This document shows positions 1 through 8,967 of a DNA stretch of 64,000 bases, piece by piece; positions within the stretch are counted from its first letter, which is position 1; each line of letters opens with the position of its first letter. Origin of the DNA: Candidatus Mediterraneibacter guildfordensis (GTDB lineage Bacteria > Bacillota > Clostridia > Lachnospirales > Lachnospiraceae); contig DXIS01000031.1 of the NCBI GenBank assembly GCA_019112735.1, positions 1 to 64,000 on the forward strand, given 5' to 3'. The position numbers and the translations under genes are program-made. The notes under the pieces are model-generated. The model saw only the letters and a program-made list of their open reading frames with translations, was not told the DNA's origin and ran no database searches.

Positions 1-119
1 CACGTGAAACATTGAATAACTATTCCGCATATTTTATTCGACACATCACCGCCTTTTCTTTACTAAAGCATCTGTCTGTAGTATAATAATTATATTATAT
101 TTGAAAGCAGGTGATCGTA

Positions 120-1082
120 TTGTCCTGGAAGAAAAACCTTGGAATTCTGGCGTGTTTTGTAGGTACAGCTGTTGGCACAATGCATGTGATCAACAGAGTT
201 TTTACACATATTTCCACTGCATATAATTATCTTGACGGAAATGATCTTAAATACTACGATTGGAGATTTGGCCGCATTGCATACAGGAAAACTGGCTCAG
301 GATCTCCCGTATTACTTGTACATAATTTCGATGTGTGCTCATCTATGCATGAGTGGAATAATATTGAAGCAGAACTTGCAAAAACAAATACGGTATACAG
401 CATTGATCTGCTTGGATGCGGATGTTCAGAGCGTCCGATCCTTACATATACTAATTTTCTGTATGTGCAGTTGATCAATGATTTTATTAAAAATGTTATC
501 GGTGAAAAAGCAGACGTCATTGTATCCGGAAACTCAGCTTCTTTTGTCCTTATGGCATGTGCCAATGATGAAACGATTATAAACCGGATCGTTATGATCA
601 ATCCGCAGAACCTGGCATCTCTTGCAAAAATGCCTACAAAGCGGAGTAAATTCATTAAATATCTGCTCTATACCCCTGTGATTGGCACATTTATCTACAA
701 TATGAGGGTAAATAAGCGGACGATCAGCCAGAAATTTTATTCTGACTGCTATTATGATGTAAACGAAGTGAATGAAAAGGATATTCTCACATGTTTTGAA
801 GCGTCTCATAAAGATAAAACACGCTCAAGATACCTGTATGCCTGCCAGAAATCACGGTATACAAACGCAAATATCCTGTTCTGCCTCGGCAAGTTAACAA
901 ACAGCATCTTCATCATCTCCGGAAACGGAAATCCTGAAAACGCTCTTGTTGCAGAACAATACCAGAATCAGCTCCCATCGATCGAGATCGTAGGGATCAA
1001 CAACACAAAAGACCTGCCGCATATAGAAAAAGCAGATGAATTCCTTGCGCAGGTGCGGGTACTGCTGACGGAAGAGGATTAA
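120..1082 (+). CDS. alpha/beta-hydrolase-fold protein, membrane-anchored
   Basis: The predicted protein (about 320 aa) has an N-terminal hydrophobic segment (about residues 5-30) that looks like a membrane anchor, followed by an alpha/beta-hydrolase core. Visible core features are an oxyanion-like stretch (PVLLVHNF), a strand ending in DLLGCG, and a nucleophile-elbow-like GNSAS in place of the usual GxSxG. A late LPHIEK supplies a candidate catalytic His. The acid residue is unclear, because the expected Asp position reads SGNGNPEN. The start is chosen as TTG at 120: AGGTGATC at 109-116 matches the 16S 3' end and ends 3 nt before it. An in-frame GTG at 111 is the alternative and lacks such a site. 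The gene points toward oriC, against the direction of replication. The substrate is unknown and the esterase/lipase activity is only family inference. Confidence 0.72.
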   Translation: MSWKKNLGILACFVGTAVGTMHVINRVFTHISTAYNYLDGNDLKYYDWRFGRIAYRKTGSGSPVLLVHNFDVCSSMHEWNNIEAELAKTNTVYSIDLLGCGCSERPILTYTNFLYVQLINDFIKNVIGEKADVIVSGNSASFVLMACANDETIINRIVMINPQNLASLAKMPTKRSKFIKYLLYTPVIGTFIYNMRVNKRTISQKFYSDCYYDVNEVNEKDILTCFEASHKDKTRSRYLYACQKSRYTNANILFCLGKLTNSIFIISGNGNPENALVAEQYQNQLPSIEIVGINNTKDLPHIEKADEFLAQVRVLLTEED

Positions 1083-1120
1083 ACTCCGGTTCCATAGATT
1101 AAAAACTACAAAAACTGCAG

Positions 1121-1175
1121 GAAGAGGAATTGGAGAACTCGCCTTTCAGGCTCAAACAACTCCAATTCCTCTTTT
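1121..1175. terminator. hairpin after the hydrolase gene
   Basis: GAAGAGGAATTGGAG at 1121-1135 pairs with CTCCAATTCCTCTTT at 1160-1174, a near-perfect 15-bp stem with a 24-nt loop, followed by TTTT. It lies 38 nt past the hydrolase stop codon, so it could end that transcript. The T run is short and the loop is long, so termination efficiency is uncertain. Confidence 0.5.
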
Positions 1176-1320
1176 AACACTGGCTTTCCATATTCTAATT
1201 TTTTTCAATAATTCTCTCAGATTCACCTTCACATATCTTCTCTGCGCCAGAATCGTCTCCCCGCTACAGTATTAAGCTAGTAATTATAATGAAAAACTTC
1301 TGACAGGATGCGACTTACGG

Positions 1321-1520
1321 TATAAGGAATAAAGCCTGACTGATGACTGTGGAGCAGACATAGAAAAAATAAAAAATGGAACGCTGACTTTAGGGCCAGA
1401 GATGAAGCTGTCTGAACGAATGTGAGTTCTTCATCTCTGGCCCTGCTCTTTGTCAGTGTATCATTTTTGTAGTTTTTCTTAGTCTGCGGAACCGGAATCC
1501 GGAAGGTTTTATTCCTTATT
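1321..1520. repeat. 200-bp imperfect palindrome, MITE-like or structured RNA
   Basis: This is the main content of the gene-free stretch 1083-1556. The left arm (1321-1407) pairs with the right arm (1429-1520) across a 21-nt loop. The innermost 16 bp are perfect (AGGGCCAGAGATGAAG with its complement at 1429-1444). Further out, GCTGAC pairs imperfectly with GTCAGT, GCAGACATAGAAAAA with TTTTTCTTAGTCTGC, and ATAAGGAATAAAGCC with the AGGTTTTATTCCTTAT region. No ORF is present. A related sequence lies at 1085-1113, inverted relative to 1465-1497. The element could be a miniature inverted-repeat transposon remnant or a long structured transcript. It may also separate the hydrolase gene from rsmG, which ends at 1557. 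Confidence 0.6.
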
Positions 1521-1556
1521 TGTGAATCCGGATTCTACACGTAAGATTTTTATAAA

Positions 1557-2270
1557 TTACAGCGGCTCCTTGCCTGGCACCCCCGCTTTTCTTGGATACC
1601 GGGTGGGGGTATTTTTTACTTTCCTGATCTCGACCAGCGCTCTTCCCATATCACTTCCCGGGAGCATGAATTTATCGACCTTTACAACCTCTCCGCCCAG
1701 GATTTTTATGGCTTTTTCCGCCTTTTTTATCTCCTCATCGGAATCGCCGCTCTTATAGGATACAAAGCTTCCACCTTTTTTTACGAAAGGGAGACAGTAT
1801 TCGCTCAGCGTGGACAGGTTTGCGACGGCGCGAGACGCGCACAGGTCGAATTTTTCCCTGTATTCAGCCTTTTTTGCATGATCCTCCGCACGTCCGTGGA
1901 GTGTAGTGATGTTCTCCAGATCCAGTTCTTCGATCACCTGGTTCAGGAATCTGAGCCTCTTATTCAGTGAATCAAGAAGCACGATCCGGATATGGGGAAA
2001 GGCGATCTTTAACGGGATCCCGGGAAACCCGGCGCCGGTTCCCACATCGATCATGGAACGGACTTCATTCATATCTTTGATCCGGACGATAGACAGGCTG
2101 TCTGTGAAATGTTTCAGGCAGACTTCGTCATATTCTGTTATTCCGGTCAGGTTCATGACCTTATTCCACTCTGTTAGGAGTTCGTAATATCGGTCAAACT
2201 GCTCTTTCTGCCTCTCTGAAAGGGTAATCCCAAGGGTATTTAATTCTTCATCAAATCTGGTTTTTTCCAT
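1557..2270 (-). CDS. rsmG: 16S rRNA (guanine-527-N7)-methyltransferase RsmG
   Basis: The 237-aa protein uses S-adenosylmethionine to methylate G527 N7 in the 530 loop of 16S rRNA. The class I methyltransferase motif I is clear (MIDVGTGAGFPGIPLKI, about residues 67-83). It is followed by LLDSLNKRLRFL, where the acidic residue would contact the SAM ribose, and by the RsmG-typical ASRAVANLSTLSEYCLPF segment. Length matches the family. The start ATG is preceded by AAGGAG about 10 nt upstream. It is the last gene of the leftward rpmH-rnpA-yidD-yidC-jag-mnmE-mnmG-rsmG cluster, 23 bp after mnmG, as in most Firmicutes. The C-terminal tail (about 15 residues rich in P, K and R) is slightly extended. 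Confidence 0.96.
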   Translation of the reverse strand: MEKTRFDEELNTLGITLSERQKEQFDRYYELLTEWNKVMNLTGITEYDEVCLKHFTDSLSIVRIKDMNEVRSMIDVGTGAGFPGIPLKIAFPHIRIVLLDSLNKRLRFLNQVIEELDLENITTLHGRAEDHAKKAEYREKFDLCASRAVANLSTLSEYCLPFVKKGGSFVSYKSGDSDEEIKKAEKAIKILGGEVVKVDKFMLPGSDMGRALVEIRKVKNTPTRYPRKAGVPGKEPL

Positions 2271-2293
2271 GAAGTGCTTACTCCTTATGATCT

Positions 2294-4204
2294 TTATTTA
2301 TTCGATGTTTTTCTCGCAGCGCTTAAATGTACGAGCAGGACTGATATATCCGCCGGCGATACGCCTGATATACGCGACGCCTGGCCGATGGAGGCGGGCC
2401 GGATCTGCGAGAGTTTCTGTTTTGCCTCGATGCGGAGGCTCTGGATCTCATTGTAATCGATATTTTCCGGTATTTTCCGGTTTTCCAGCTTTTTGAACTG
2501 CTCGACCTGCTTCATCTGGCGCTTTATATAGCCCTCGTATTTGATATTGATATTTACCTGTTCCGCCACGTCCCATGGGAGGTCCGGTCGGTCCTCATCG
2601 ATTTCTTTCAGCTTATCGTAGGACAGTTCCGGGCGTCTGATCAGTTCCGCCAGCGTGGTCCCGGACGTCAGACGGGTGCTGCCGTATGAATCCAGAAGCT
2701 GCTGCACTTTTTCGGATGTTCCGACATTGGTATGATTGACACGGTCGATCTCCTGAGCGATCTGCTCTTCTTTTTTAAGGAGTTTTTGATAACGTTTCTC
2801 ATCTATTAAACCAACCTCGTGACCGATCGCAGTCAGACGCAGATCCGCGTTGTCCTGTCGCAGGAGCAGCCTGTATTCGGCTCTGGACGTCATCATCCGG
2901 TATGGCTCATGACTCTCTTTTGTCACAAGATCATCGATGAGAACGCCGATATATCCCTGGGAACGGTCGATCACGATGCCTTCCTTCCCCTGCAGCTTCC
3001 GGGCCGCGTTGATCCCGGCAATCAGCCCCTGCGCCGCCGCTTCCTCATAGCCGGAACTTCCGTTAAACTGTCCGCCGCTGAAGAGGCCCTCAATGTTCTT
3101 GAATTCCAGCGTAGGCTTAAGCTGGCGGGCGTCTATGCAGTCGTATTCGATGGCATATGCATTCCGCACGATCTTCGCATTTTCAAGCCCCGGCACGCTC
3201 CGGTACATGGCGTACTGGACGTCCTCGGGAAGGGAACTGGACATGCCGCCCACATACATTTCCGTCGTATGGATCCCTTCCGGTTCGATAAACACCTGAT
3301 GGCGGTTCTTATCCGGGAATTTCACCACTTTATCCTCAATGGACGGACAATACCGGGGACCGGTCCCTTCGATCGCGCCGGAAAAGAGGGGCGACCGGTC
3401 CAGATTGTTTCGGATGATCTCGTGGGTCGTCTCGTTTGTATAGGTCAGCCAGCAGGATACCTGATCGATCTGCACATCTTCCGGATCCGTGGTAAAGGAA
3501 AAGGGCACGACGCGCTCGTCGCCTTTCTGCTCTTCCATCCTGCTGAAATCAATGGAATTCCGGTCGATGCGGGCCGGTGTCCCGGTCTTGAACCGGTACA
3601 TCTTTATCCCCAGGGATTTCAGGCTGTCCGTCAGATAATTGGCGCTCTGCAGGCCGTTCGGGCCGGTGTGCATACTGACATCGCCGTAAATGCACCGGGC
3701 TTTCAGATAAGTCCCGGTGCACAGGACCACCACCCTGCAGTGGTAAATTGCGCCGGAATAGGTCTGGACGCCTGTGATATGCCCGTCCTCTGTCAGCAGG
3801 TCCGTTACTTCCATCTGGCGGATGTCAAGCCCCGGCTGCGCTTCCAGCACCTGCCGCATGGCCCGGCTGTAGTCCGCTTTATCCGCCTGGGCGCGCAGGG
3901 AATGGACGGCCGGACCTTTAGACTGGTTCAGCATCTTGGACTGGATGAAAGTCCGGTCGATGACCTTTCCCATCTCTCCGCCCAGGGCGTCCACTTCCCG
4001 CACCAGATGTCCTTTTGAACTGCCTCCGATATTCGGATTGCAGGGCATCAGGGCAATGCTGTCCACGCTGACCGTAAAGACCACCGTCCTGAATCCAAGC
4101 CTTGCAGCCGCCAGCGCGGCCTCGCAGCCGGCATGTCCGGCGCCGATGACCGCCACATCGTATTCGTCTTTATTTTCCCATACAGAATTTGCTGAATATT
4201 TCAT
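2294..4204 (-). CDS. mnmG: tRNA uridine-5-carboxymethylaminomethyl modification enzyme MnmG (GidA)
   Basis: The 636-aa FAD protein acts with MnmE to install the cmnm5 group on U34 of tRNAs that read two-codon boxes. The N-terminus carries the dinucleotide-binding motif [17 protein letters not shown] (about residues 19-35). The family signatures [12 protein letters not shown] (about 54-65) and [21 protein letters not shown] (about 370-390) are present, together with the C-terminal GidA-associated helical domain (YEGYIKRQ). The start ATG at 4204 lies inside the 3' end of mnmE, a 35-bp overlap, with GGGAG about 12 nt upstream. This suggests translational coupling of the two partner subunits. No closer start codon fits, because the next candidate Val is GTA. 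Confidence 0.97.
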   Translation of the reverse strand: MKYSANSVWENKDEYDVAVIGAGHAGCEAALAAARLGFRTVVFTVSVDSIALMPCNPNIGGSSKGHLVREVDALGGEMGKVIDRTFIQSKMLNQSKGPAVHSLRAQADKADYSRAMRQVLEAQPGLDIRQMEVTDLLTEDGHITGVQTYSGAIYHCRVVVLCTGTYLKARCIYGDVSMHTGPNGLQSANYLTDSLKSLGIKMYRFKTGTPARIDRNSIDFSRMEEQKGDERVVPFSFTTDPEDVQIDQVSCWLTYTNETTHEIIRNNLDRSPLFSGAIEGTGPRYCPSIEDKVVKFPDKNRHQVFIEPEGIHTTEMYVGGMSSSLPEDVQYAMYRSVPGLENAKIVRNAYAIEYDCIDARQLKPTLEFKNIEGLFSGGQFNGSSGYEEAAAQGLIAGINAARKLQGKEGIVIDRSQGYIGVLIDDLVTKESHEPYRMMTSRAEYRLLLRQDNADLRLTAIGHEVGLIDEKRYQKLLKKEEQIAQEIDRVNHTNVGTSEKVQQLLDSYGSTRLTSGTTLAELIRRPELSYDKLKEIDEDRPDLPWDVAEQVNINIKYEGYIKRQMKQVEQFKKLENRKIPENIDYNEIQSLRIEAKQKLSQIRPASIGQASRISGVSPADISVLLVHLSAARKTSNK

Positions 4205-5540
4205 TGACTAAATCTTCTCCCGCTGTTTCTCCGGTAATGCTTCCGAGGGTGTCATAAGCGTCCATCAGGTCAATGGAATAGAAATCCTCGGGCATGCCGG
4301 ATCCGATGCTTTCCGTTACTTTTTTCATGCTTTCCAGCGCGCTTATAAGCGCGTTTTTCTGTCTCGCGTTTGTAATATATACCTGATCATTGAAGGAAAT
4401 GCTTCCCTCAAGGAACATTCCTTTTACTGTATCTTCCAGTTCGCGGATCCCCTGCTCCTCTTTTGCCGAGGCGGAAATGACCGGGATCTCACCTGCTTTT
4501 TCTTTCATCTGCTCCGGCGTGATGACCGTGTCCAGATCCGACTTGTTGAGGAGGATCACGGTTTTCTTATCCCGGATCAGTTCCAGGATCTCTTCGTCAT
4601 TCTCATCCAGCGCCCTGGATGCGTCCGCCACATAGATGATGAGGTCAGCCTTCTCGGCATATTCCCGGGCCCGGTCCACGCCGATCTTCTCCACAGCGTC
4701 CTCGGTACTTCGGATGCCGGCCGTGTCGATCACATTCAGGCTTAGATCCCCCAGACGGATCTGCTCCTCCAGGATATCCCGCGTCGTTCCTTCTATATCT
4801 GTCACAATGGCCCGCTCATAGCCGGAGAGAACATTGAGAAGGGATGATTTGCCGGCGTTCGGTTTGCCCACGATGACCGTATTGATCCCTTCTTTCATGA
4901 CCCGGCCGCTTTCTGAGGACCGGATCATTTCCTGGAGTTCAGAAATGATCTCTTCAACTACATGAAGAAGTTTCTCTCCGTACCCGTCAAGGCTGTAGTG
5001 CTCCGGATCATCCAGCGCACTTTCAATAAAGGCGGTGTGGTAAATAATTTTGTTTCTAATATTATTTATTTTCTTCCTGATATTTCCTTTTAACTGGCTT
5101 ACCGAACTTTGAAGGGCGTATTCATTTTCCGAATTGATCACATCGATGACCGCTTCCGCCTGCGACAGGTCCAGCTTGCCGTTTAAGAATGCCCGCTTGG
5201 TGAATTCACCCGGCTCCGCGGCTCTTGCGCCGTTCTTCAGGACAGTTTCCAGCACCCGGTTCAGCACATACACGCCGCCGTGGCAGTTGATCTCCACCGT
5301 ATCCTCCCCGGTAAATGTCCGGGGCGCGCGCATGACCATGACAAGCGTTTCATCGATGGTCTCCTGACCGTCTGTAATATGCCCGTAATGGATCGTATGG
5401 CTGTCTGCGTCTTTTATATTATCTCTGCCTTTATAAACCCGCTCAGCGACACCAAGCGCCTCAGGACCGCTGATGCGGACGATGCCGATGCCGGAATTCG
5501 TCATTCCCGTCGATATCGCAGCTATCGTTTCTTTTTCCAT
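4170..5540 (-). CDS. mnmE: tRNA modification GTPase MnmE (TrmE)
   Basis: The 456-aa GTPase forms the MnmEG complex with MnmG and provides the GTP-driven conformational change for U34 modification. The N-terminal tetrahydrofolate-binding domain (about 1-118) includes [18 protein letters not shown]. The G domain sits inside a helical domain: P-loop GKPNAGKSS (about 229-237), G3-like DTAGIR, and NKSD (about 335). The protein ends in the invariant FCMGK motif whose Cys is required in the family. Length is typical. GGAG lies just upstream of the ATG. A hairpin terminator (5617-5645) separates it from jag, so mnmE probably also has its own promoter in the 5545-5615 gap. Confidence 0.97.
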   Translation of the reverse strand: MEKETIAAISTGMTNSGIGIVRISGPEALGVAERVYKGRDNIKDADSHTIHYGHITDGQETIDETLVMVMRAPRTFTGEDTVEINCHGGVYVLNRVLETVLKNGARAAEPGEFTKRAFLNGKLDLSQAEAVIDVINSENEYALQSSVSQLKGNIRKKINNIRNKIIYHTAFIESALDDPEHYSLDGYGEKLLHVVEEIISELQEMIRSSESGRVMKEGINTVIVGKPNAGKSSLLNVLSGYERAIVTDIEGTTRDILEEQIRLGDLSLNVIDTAGIRSTEDAVEKIGVDRAREYAEKADLIIYVADASRALDENDEEILELIRDKKTVILLNKSDLDTVITPEQMKEKAGEIPVISASAKEEQGIRELEDTVKGMFLEGSISFNDQVYITNARQKNALISALESMKKVTESIGSGMPEDFYSIDLMDAYDTLGSITGETAGEDLVNEIFSKFCMGK

Positions 5541-5616
5541 CTCTGTCTCCGTCTGAACTGTTCGTTTTCAGGTATCATACAGGTATTGTACCATATCCCG
5601 GATTGATTTTCCGCAT

Positions 5617-5645
5617 AGAAAAAGGACGCCCGGCGCCCTTTTTCT
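5617..5645 (-). terminator. intrinsic terminator after jag
   Basis: AGAAAAAGG, then a GC-rich core (CGCCCGGCG), then CCTTTTTCT form a compact hairpin. It ends in a T run on the minus strand, 19 nt beyond the jag stop codon. The symmetric A/T flanks make it usable in either direction, but only leftward transcription is expected here. It would partly insulate mnmE-mnmG-rsmG from the rpmH-jag transcript. Confidence 0.75.
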
Positions 5646-5663
5646 GTGATCGCTTTTTAATTC

Positions 5664-6518
5664 TTATCGTTTTAATGTAACAACGACCTTTCTGTAAGGC
5701 TCCTCACCCTCGCTGTGGGTTGTTACATAGGGGTCTGACTGAAGGGCTGAATGGATGATCCTTCTCTCATAAGGATTCATCGGCTCAAGAGCGACAGGTC
5801 TTCTGTTTCTCTTTACTTTGTGAGCGATGTTCTTTGCGAGATGCTTCAGTGTCTCTTCTCTTCTCGCACGGTAATTCTCTGTATCAAGCTTCACTCTCAC
5901 ATAGCCGTCCTGATGCTTGTTAGCAACCCGGTTTGCAAGGTACTGGAGCGCATCCAGCGTCTGTCCCCTCTTGCCGATCAGGATGCCCATGTGCTCGCCT
6001 TCCATATCGATGCACAGCGCGCCGTCCTCATCGATGGAAGCGGAAGTCTTAACTTCCATGTTCATCGCTTTTAATGTATCGTTGATGAACTGGCTTACCG
6101 CCTCAATGGTCTGGTCCTCAACTTTTGCCAGCTCAACCTCTTTCTTCACCGGAGCGGCTTCTTCCGGCTCTTCCTTTGCTGCAGCCGGCTCTGCTGCTGT
6201 CTCTTTCTTAACTTCGGCAGCCGGCTCCTCCTTTGTCTCTTCTTTAACTCTGGCAGGCTTTTCTTTCTTCTTCGGAGCTTCAGGCTTCTTCTCTGCCCTG
6301 AACTCTTCTTTTATGATATCCTCGACTGTAACTTCCGGCTCTTCTTCCTTTTTCCACGCCTCGATGACAGCCTGTTTCATACCGATCCCGAGGAATCCGG
6401 CGCTTCCTTTTTCGATCACTTCGTACTCAAGACGGTCGCTTGTTACGCCCAGCTGGATCAATGCTTCTGTGATCGCGTCGTCAAGTGTCTTTGCTGATAC
6501 TCTGATACTGCCTTTCAT
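5664..6518 (-). CDS. jag: RNA-binding protein KhpB/Jag (Jag-N, KH and R3H domains)
   Basis: The 284-aa protein has the order expected for KhpB/Jag/EloR. A Jag-N domain (about 1-55, with GSAGFLGIGMKQAVIEAW) comes first. A long low-complexity linker rich in Glu, Lys, Ala and Pro (about 56-135) follows. A KH domain (GILIGKRGQTLDALQYLANRV, about 178-198) and a C-terminal R3H domain (NPYERRIIHSALQ) complete it. Family members bind RNA and influence cell elongation and division in Gram-positive bacteria. The gene begins 2 bp after the yidC stop, so the two are co-translated, and this neighbour pairing is conserved across Firmicutes. The RNA targets cannot be inferred here. Confidence 0.95.
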   Translation of the reverse strand: MKGSIRVSAKTLDDAITEALIQLGVTSDRLEYEVIEKGSAGFLGIGMKQAVIEAWKKEEEPEVTVEDIIKEEFRAEKKPEAPKKKEKPARVKEETKEEPAAEVKKETAAEPAAAKEEPEEAAPVKKEVELAKVEDQTIEAVSQFINDTLKAMNMEVKTSASIDEDGALCIDMEGEHMGILIGKRGQTLDALQYLANRVANKHQDGYVRVKLDTENYRARREETLKHLAKNIAHKVKRNRRPVALEPMNPYERRIIHSALQSDPYVTTHSEGEEPYRKVVVTLKR

Positions 6519-6520
6519 CT

Positions 6521-7813
6521 TTATTTACTTCCTTCCTCTGTCTTCTGCCCTTTGTTATATCTGCTGACAAGATTTGCCTTTGCTGTCAGGCTTCCCGGTT
6601 TTGCATTCTCAGCCAGCTCATGTGCCTTCTTTATCTTCTCTTCCTTTGACGGATCTGTTGAGACTTTATTTTTATTGTTTGTCTGGCTTCCCACGTTTCT
6701 TGTGTTTGTGGTGGCCATTTTGTTGATCTCTTTTCCGGAAGTTCCTTTTTTCTCGATCTTCTTCTGCATCTTCTTCCGGTTCTCTTCAATCATTTCCTCA
6801 ACGCTCTTGCTCTTCAGGTATTTATTAACCCCAAGCTGCTGAACGCATCGCACGGCGGCGCTGGCCACCCAGTAAAGACCAAGTCCGGCAGGAAGTGTAA
6901 AACCGAATACCACGGAGATCAGCGGCATGGTGTATGTCATGGTCTTCATGGAATTCATCATCGGATTGTCCGAATCCTGCATGGAAACGGATGAGCTCAT
7001 CTGTGAAAGCTTCACACTGATGAACTGTGTCAGACCCGCAAGGATCGGGATCAGGACTGCAAGGATGATCCCGCCGATGGAAGCTGCCGCAAACGCGTTC
7101 GTCAGCAGGTTCCACGGGTGTGTTCCGATATCGATGCCAAGGAAATTATTAAGCCTTCCGATCTCGCTGATCGTTGTCCTTGCTGCACTTTCAACTGAAG
7201 GCATCTGCTCGATCAGGGCATTCCATGAATTCTCCTGGAATCTGTACAGCGCTTCCGTGATCCCGTTTGCTGTTGTAAAATCATAAAGGCTTGCTGTATT
7301 TCCCGCTACATTTGTCAGGATGTCCACATGGTCTTTCACACCCATGATCTGATCCACAAGCGGTGTGTATACATTTCTTACTTTCGTTACATATTCCGGT
7401 ATGTTCTGGACTACCGGGTACAGGCCGAAGAGGATGACGAGCTGTAAAAGGGACGGAAGACATCCGGCGGACATCTTTACTCCGTACTTCTCATATACCG
7501 CATTCATCTCTTCCTGCTGTTTCTGCAGTGACACCTGGTCTTTCTTTCCGGCGTATTTCTTCTGGATCTTCTGAACTTCAGGGTTCACAACAGACTGCAT
7601 TTTTGAAAACTTCTGCTGTTTGATCGTAAGAGGCAGAAGGATCGTGTAGACGATGATCGTGAAAATGATGATGCTCACACCGATATTCTCGATCCCGATC
7701 GCACTCAATACATTATAGATTCCATTCATGACCTGGCCGAGGATCCACGAGATCTGACTGATGATCGGCCAGTCGTAAATGCCTCCGCTGGCTAAAAGCC
7801 CGTAAACTTCCAT
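6521..7813 (-). CDS. yidC: membrane protein insertase YidC/Oxa1 family
   Basis: The 430-aa integral membrane protein inserts and folds membrane proteins, alone or with SecYEG. It lacks the large periplasmic domain of Gram-negative YidC, as expected for a Firmicute. The first segment after the short N-terminus (SIIIFTIIVYTILLPLTIKQ) holds the conserved Arg/Lys-poor groove region typical of the family. The QKIQKKYAGKK cytoplasmic loop follows, and several further transmembrane segments include LLQLVILFGLYPVVQNIP and the GLGLYWVASAAV segment. The cytoplasmic tail (about 350-430) is basic and rich in Lys and Asn, as in ribosome-contacting homologues. AAGGAGG precedes the ATG by 7 nt. Confidence 0.95.
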   Translation of the reverse strand: MEVYGLLASGGIYDWPIISQISWILGQVMNGIYNVLSAIGIENIGVSIIIFTIIVYTILLPLTIKQQKFSKMQSVVNPEVQKIQKKYAGKKDQVSLQKQQEEMNAVYEKYGVKMSAGCLPSLLQLVILFGLYPVVQNIPEYVTKVRNVYTPLVDQIMGVKDHVDILTNVAGNTASLYDFTTANGITEALYRFQENSWNALIEQMPSVESAARTTISEIGRLNNFLGIDIGTHPWNLLTNAFAAASIGGIILAVLIPILAGLTQFISVKLSQMSSSVSMQDSDNPMMNSMKTMTYTMPLISVVFGFTLPAGLGLYWVASAAVRCVQQLGVNKYLKSKSVEEMIEENRKKMQKKIEKKGTSGKEINKMATTNTRNVGSQTNNKNKVSTDPSKEEKIKKAHELAENAKPGSLTAKANLVSRYNKGQKTEEGSK

Positions 7814-7825
7814 TACTTATCCTCC

Positions 7826-8038
7826 TTAAGGTACCGGATCATATCCGCCTTTTGAAAATGGATTGCAGCGCAGGATCCTCCAGACGGCCAGAGCGCCGCC
7901 CTTTAAAGCACCGTACTTCTCGATCGCCTCGAGTCCGTACTGGGAGCACGTCGGATAATATTTACACGTGCTGTACCCCTTAAGGCCTGACAGATATTTC
8001 CTGTAAAAACGGATCATCCATAAAAGGATCTTCTTCAT
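7826..8038 (-). CDS. yidD: membrane protein insertion efficiency factor YidD
   Basis: The 70-aa protein carries the complete YidD signature: [20 protein letters not shown] with the conserved Cys pairs, then [22 protein letters not shown]. An amphipathic N-terminal helix ([13 protein letters not shown]) probably lies on the inner leaflet. YidD assists YidC-dependent insertion, and its place between rnpA and yidC is the canonical one. The start is set at ATG 8038 because AAGGAA lies about 8 nt upstream. An in-frame GTG at 8047 would abut the ribosome site. Confidence 0.95.
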   Translation of the reverse strand: MKKILLWMIRFYRKYLSGLKGYSTCKYYPTCSQYGLEAIEKYGALKGGALAVWRILRCNPFSKGGYDPVP

Positions 8039-8052
8039 CCGCGCCACTTCCT

Positions 8053-8388
8053 TTATATATATATTTTATGAAGCTTTCCAAGGTGGATCAGTGCGCTCTC
8101 AATCTCATGGTAATTCTTTTCTTTCGCACTTGTTCTTACTATCACGACAATGTCATATCCACGCTGGAAATGTTCTTCCGACAGTCTGTAGCTCTCTCTC
8201 ACAAGACGGGTCAGATGATGCCTGACCACACTGTTTCCTACTTTTTTACTCACGGATATCCCGAGCCTGTTCCTCATAGTCTCATTCTTCAGGACATACA
8301 TGACAAGATAACTGTTGGCAAGGGATCTTCCCTTTTTATATACAGTCTGAAAATCTCTGTTTTTCTTTAAAGATTCTGAAAAAACCAT
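8053..8388 (-). CDS. rnpA: ribonuclease P protein component
   Basis: The 111-aa basic protein is the protein cofactor of RNase P, which removes 5' leaders from tRNA precursors. The family motif is visible as [18 protein letters not shown] (about residues 40-57), followed by RLVRESYR (the RNR helix region). The N-terminus ([16 protein letters not shown]) is typical. It is transcribed with rpmH just upstream, and AGAGG precedes the ATG. The RNA subunit gene is not in this window. Confidence 0.96.
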   Translation of the reverse strand: MVFSESLKKNRDFQTVYKKGRSLANSYLVMYVLKNETMRNRLGISVSKKVGNSVVRHHLTRLVRESYRLSEEHFQRGYDIVVIVRTSAKEKNYHEIESALIHLGKLHKIYI

Positions 8389-8447
8389 CCAAAACCTCTT
8401 CTTTGAAAATTATCTCAAAATAGAAGAAAAGGCCACATATATGCGGC

Positions 8448-8582
8448 CTAAGCTGATAACTGTTTTCTTCCTTTTGCTCTTCTGGCAGCTAATACTTTTC
8501 TTCCGCCCGGTGTGCTCATTCTTGCTCTAAAACCATGAACTTTAGATCTTGATCTCTTCTTCGGCTGAAATGTCATTTTCAT
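8448..8582 (-). CDS. rpmH: 50S ribosomal protein bL34
   Basis: This short gene encodes 44 aa beginning [14 protein letters not shown] and ending KGRKQLSA. The bL34 core is complete ([17 protein letters not shown]). It is one of the smallest, most basic ribosomal proteins, and it marks the left edge of oriC in most bacteria. GGGAGGTG lies about 10 nt upstream of the first ATG. A second ATG two codons later is a less well spaced alternative. A consensus promoter sits about 95 bp upstream (8676-8704). Confidence 0.97.
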   Translation of the reverse strand: MKMTFQPKKRSRSKVHGFRARMSTPGGRKVLAARRAKGRKQLSA

Positions 8583-8675
8583 CTCAAATACACCTCCCTT
8601 TTTAAGTATACTTTATAGTTAAAGTATTCCAGTATTAACGTATTTATCGTCTTTCCTTAAAAAGACGCGCACTTA

Positions 8676-8704
8676 ATTATAGTGAAAAAACCCCTGCAAG
8701 TCAA
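8676..8704 (-). promoter_or_regulatory. sigma-A-type promoter of rpmH operon
   Basis: On the minus strand TTGACT (8704-8699) and TATAAT (8681-8676) are separated by exactly 17 bp. This is a near-perfect housekeeping promoter reading toward rpmH. It gives a leader of about 90 nt containing a small hairpin (GTCTTT paired with AAAGAC, about 8649-8665). Confidence 0.85.
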
Positions 8705-8730
8705 GCAAAATCAAGGCTTATACGAAAATA

Positions 8731-8870
8731 TTTATCCACATTTTGTGGAAAACTTTTAAAAATATGTAGATAACCTGTTCATAACTGTAAAATAGCATGT
8801 TGATAAAAATTATTTTTTCTCTCAATCCCTTATAACTCCTGTGTTGAAACTGTGGATAAAGTTATACACA
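8731..8870 (+). other. oriC: oriC, upstream DnaA-box cluster
   Basis: This gene-free stretch between rpmH and dnaA holds the replication origin's upstream boxes. TTATCCACA at 8732-8740 is a perfect DnaA box. TGTGGATAA at 8851-8859 is a perfect box in the other orientation. TGTAGATAA (8765-8773) and TTATACACA (8862-8870) are one-mismatch boxes. The DNA between is very AT-rich. Flanking genes diverge from this point, and rpmH and dnaA are its classical neighbours. The pair at 8851-8870 lies directly upstream of the dnaA promoter, so DnaA probably also regulates its own gene. Confidence 0.88.
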
Positions 8871-8880
8871 TTATTTCTCA

Positions 8881-8909
8881 TTGCTTCACACCCTGTTTTG
8901 ATGTAAAAT
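8881..8909 (+). promoter_or_regulatory. probable dnaA promoter
   Basis: TTGCTT (8881-8886) and TAAAAT (8904-8909) are spaced by 17 bp, and the start would fall near 8916. DnaA boxes end 10 bp upstream of the -35 element, as expected for autoregulation. Confidence 0.6.
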
Positions 8910-8910
8910 G

Positions 8911-8945
8911 TAATAGAGAGATTTTGCCTTAATATCTCTCTATTA
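8911..8945 (+). promoter_or_regulatory. 12-bp inverted repeat in the dnaA leader
   Basis: TAATAGAGAGAT (8911-8922) and ATCTCTCTATTA (8934-8945) are perfect complements separated by 11 nt. The repeat begins at the predicted transcription start and ends 22 nt before the dnaA ATG, just ahead of the ribosome site (AGGAG, 8954-8958). It could be an RNA hairpin at the 5' end of the message, stabilising it or limiting initiation, or a protein operator. Confidence 0.55.
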
Positions 8946-8967
8946 TATTGATTAGGAGTTACTTTCG

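Noticed and set aside
2819-4018. 399-codon open frame on the plus strand opposite mnmG
   Set aside because: It is a shadow of the GC-rich mnmG coding sequence: no ribosome site, no recognisable domain, and low-complexity His/Arg/Gly-rich composition.
4390-5367. Ser/Arg-rich plus-strand frames opposite mnmE
   Set aside because: They follow the third-position bias of mnmE, and none has a ribosome site or domain.
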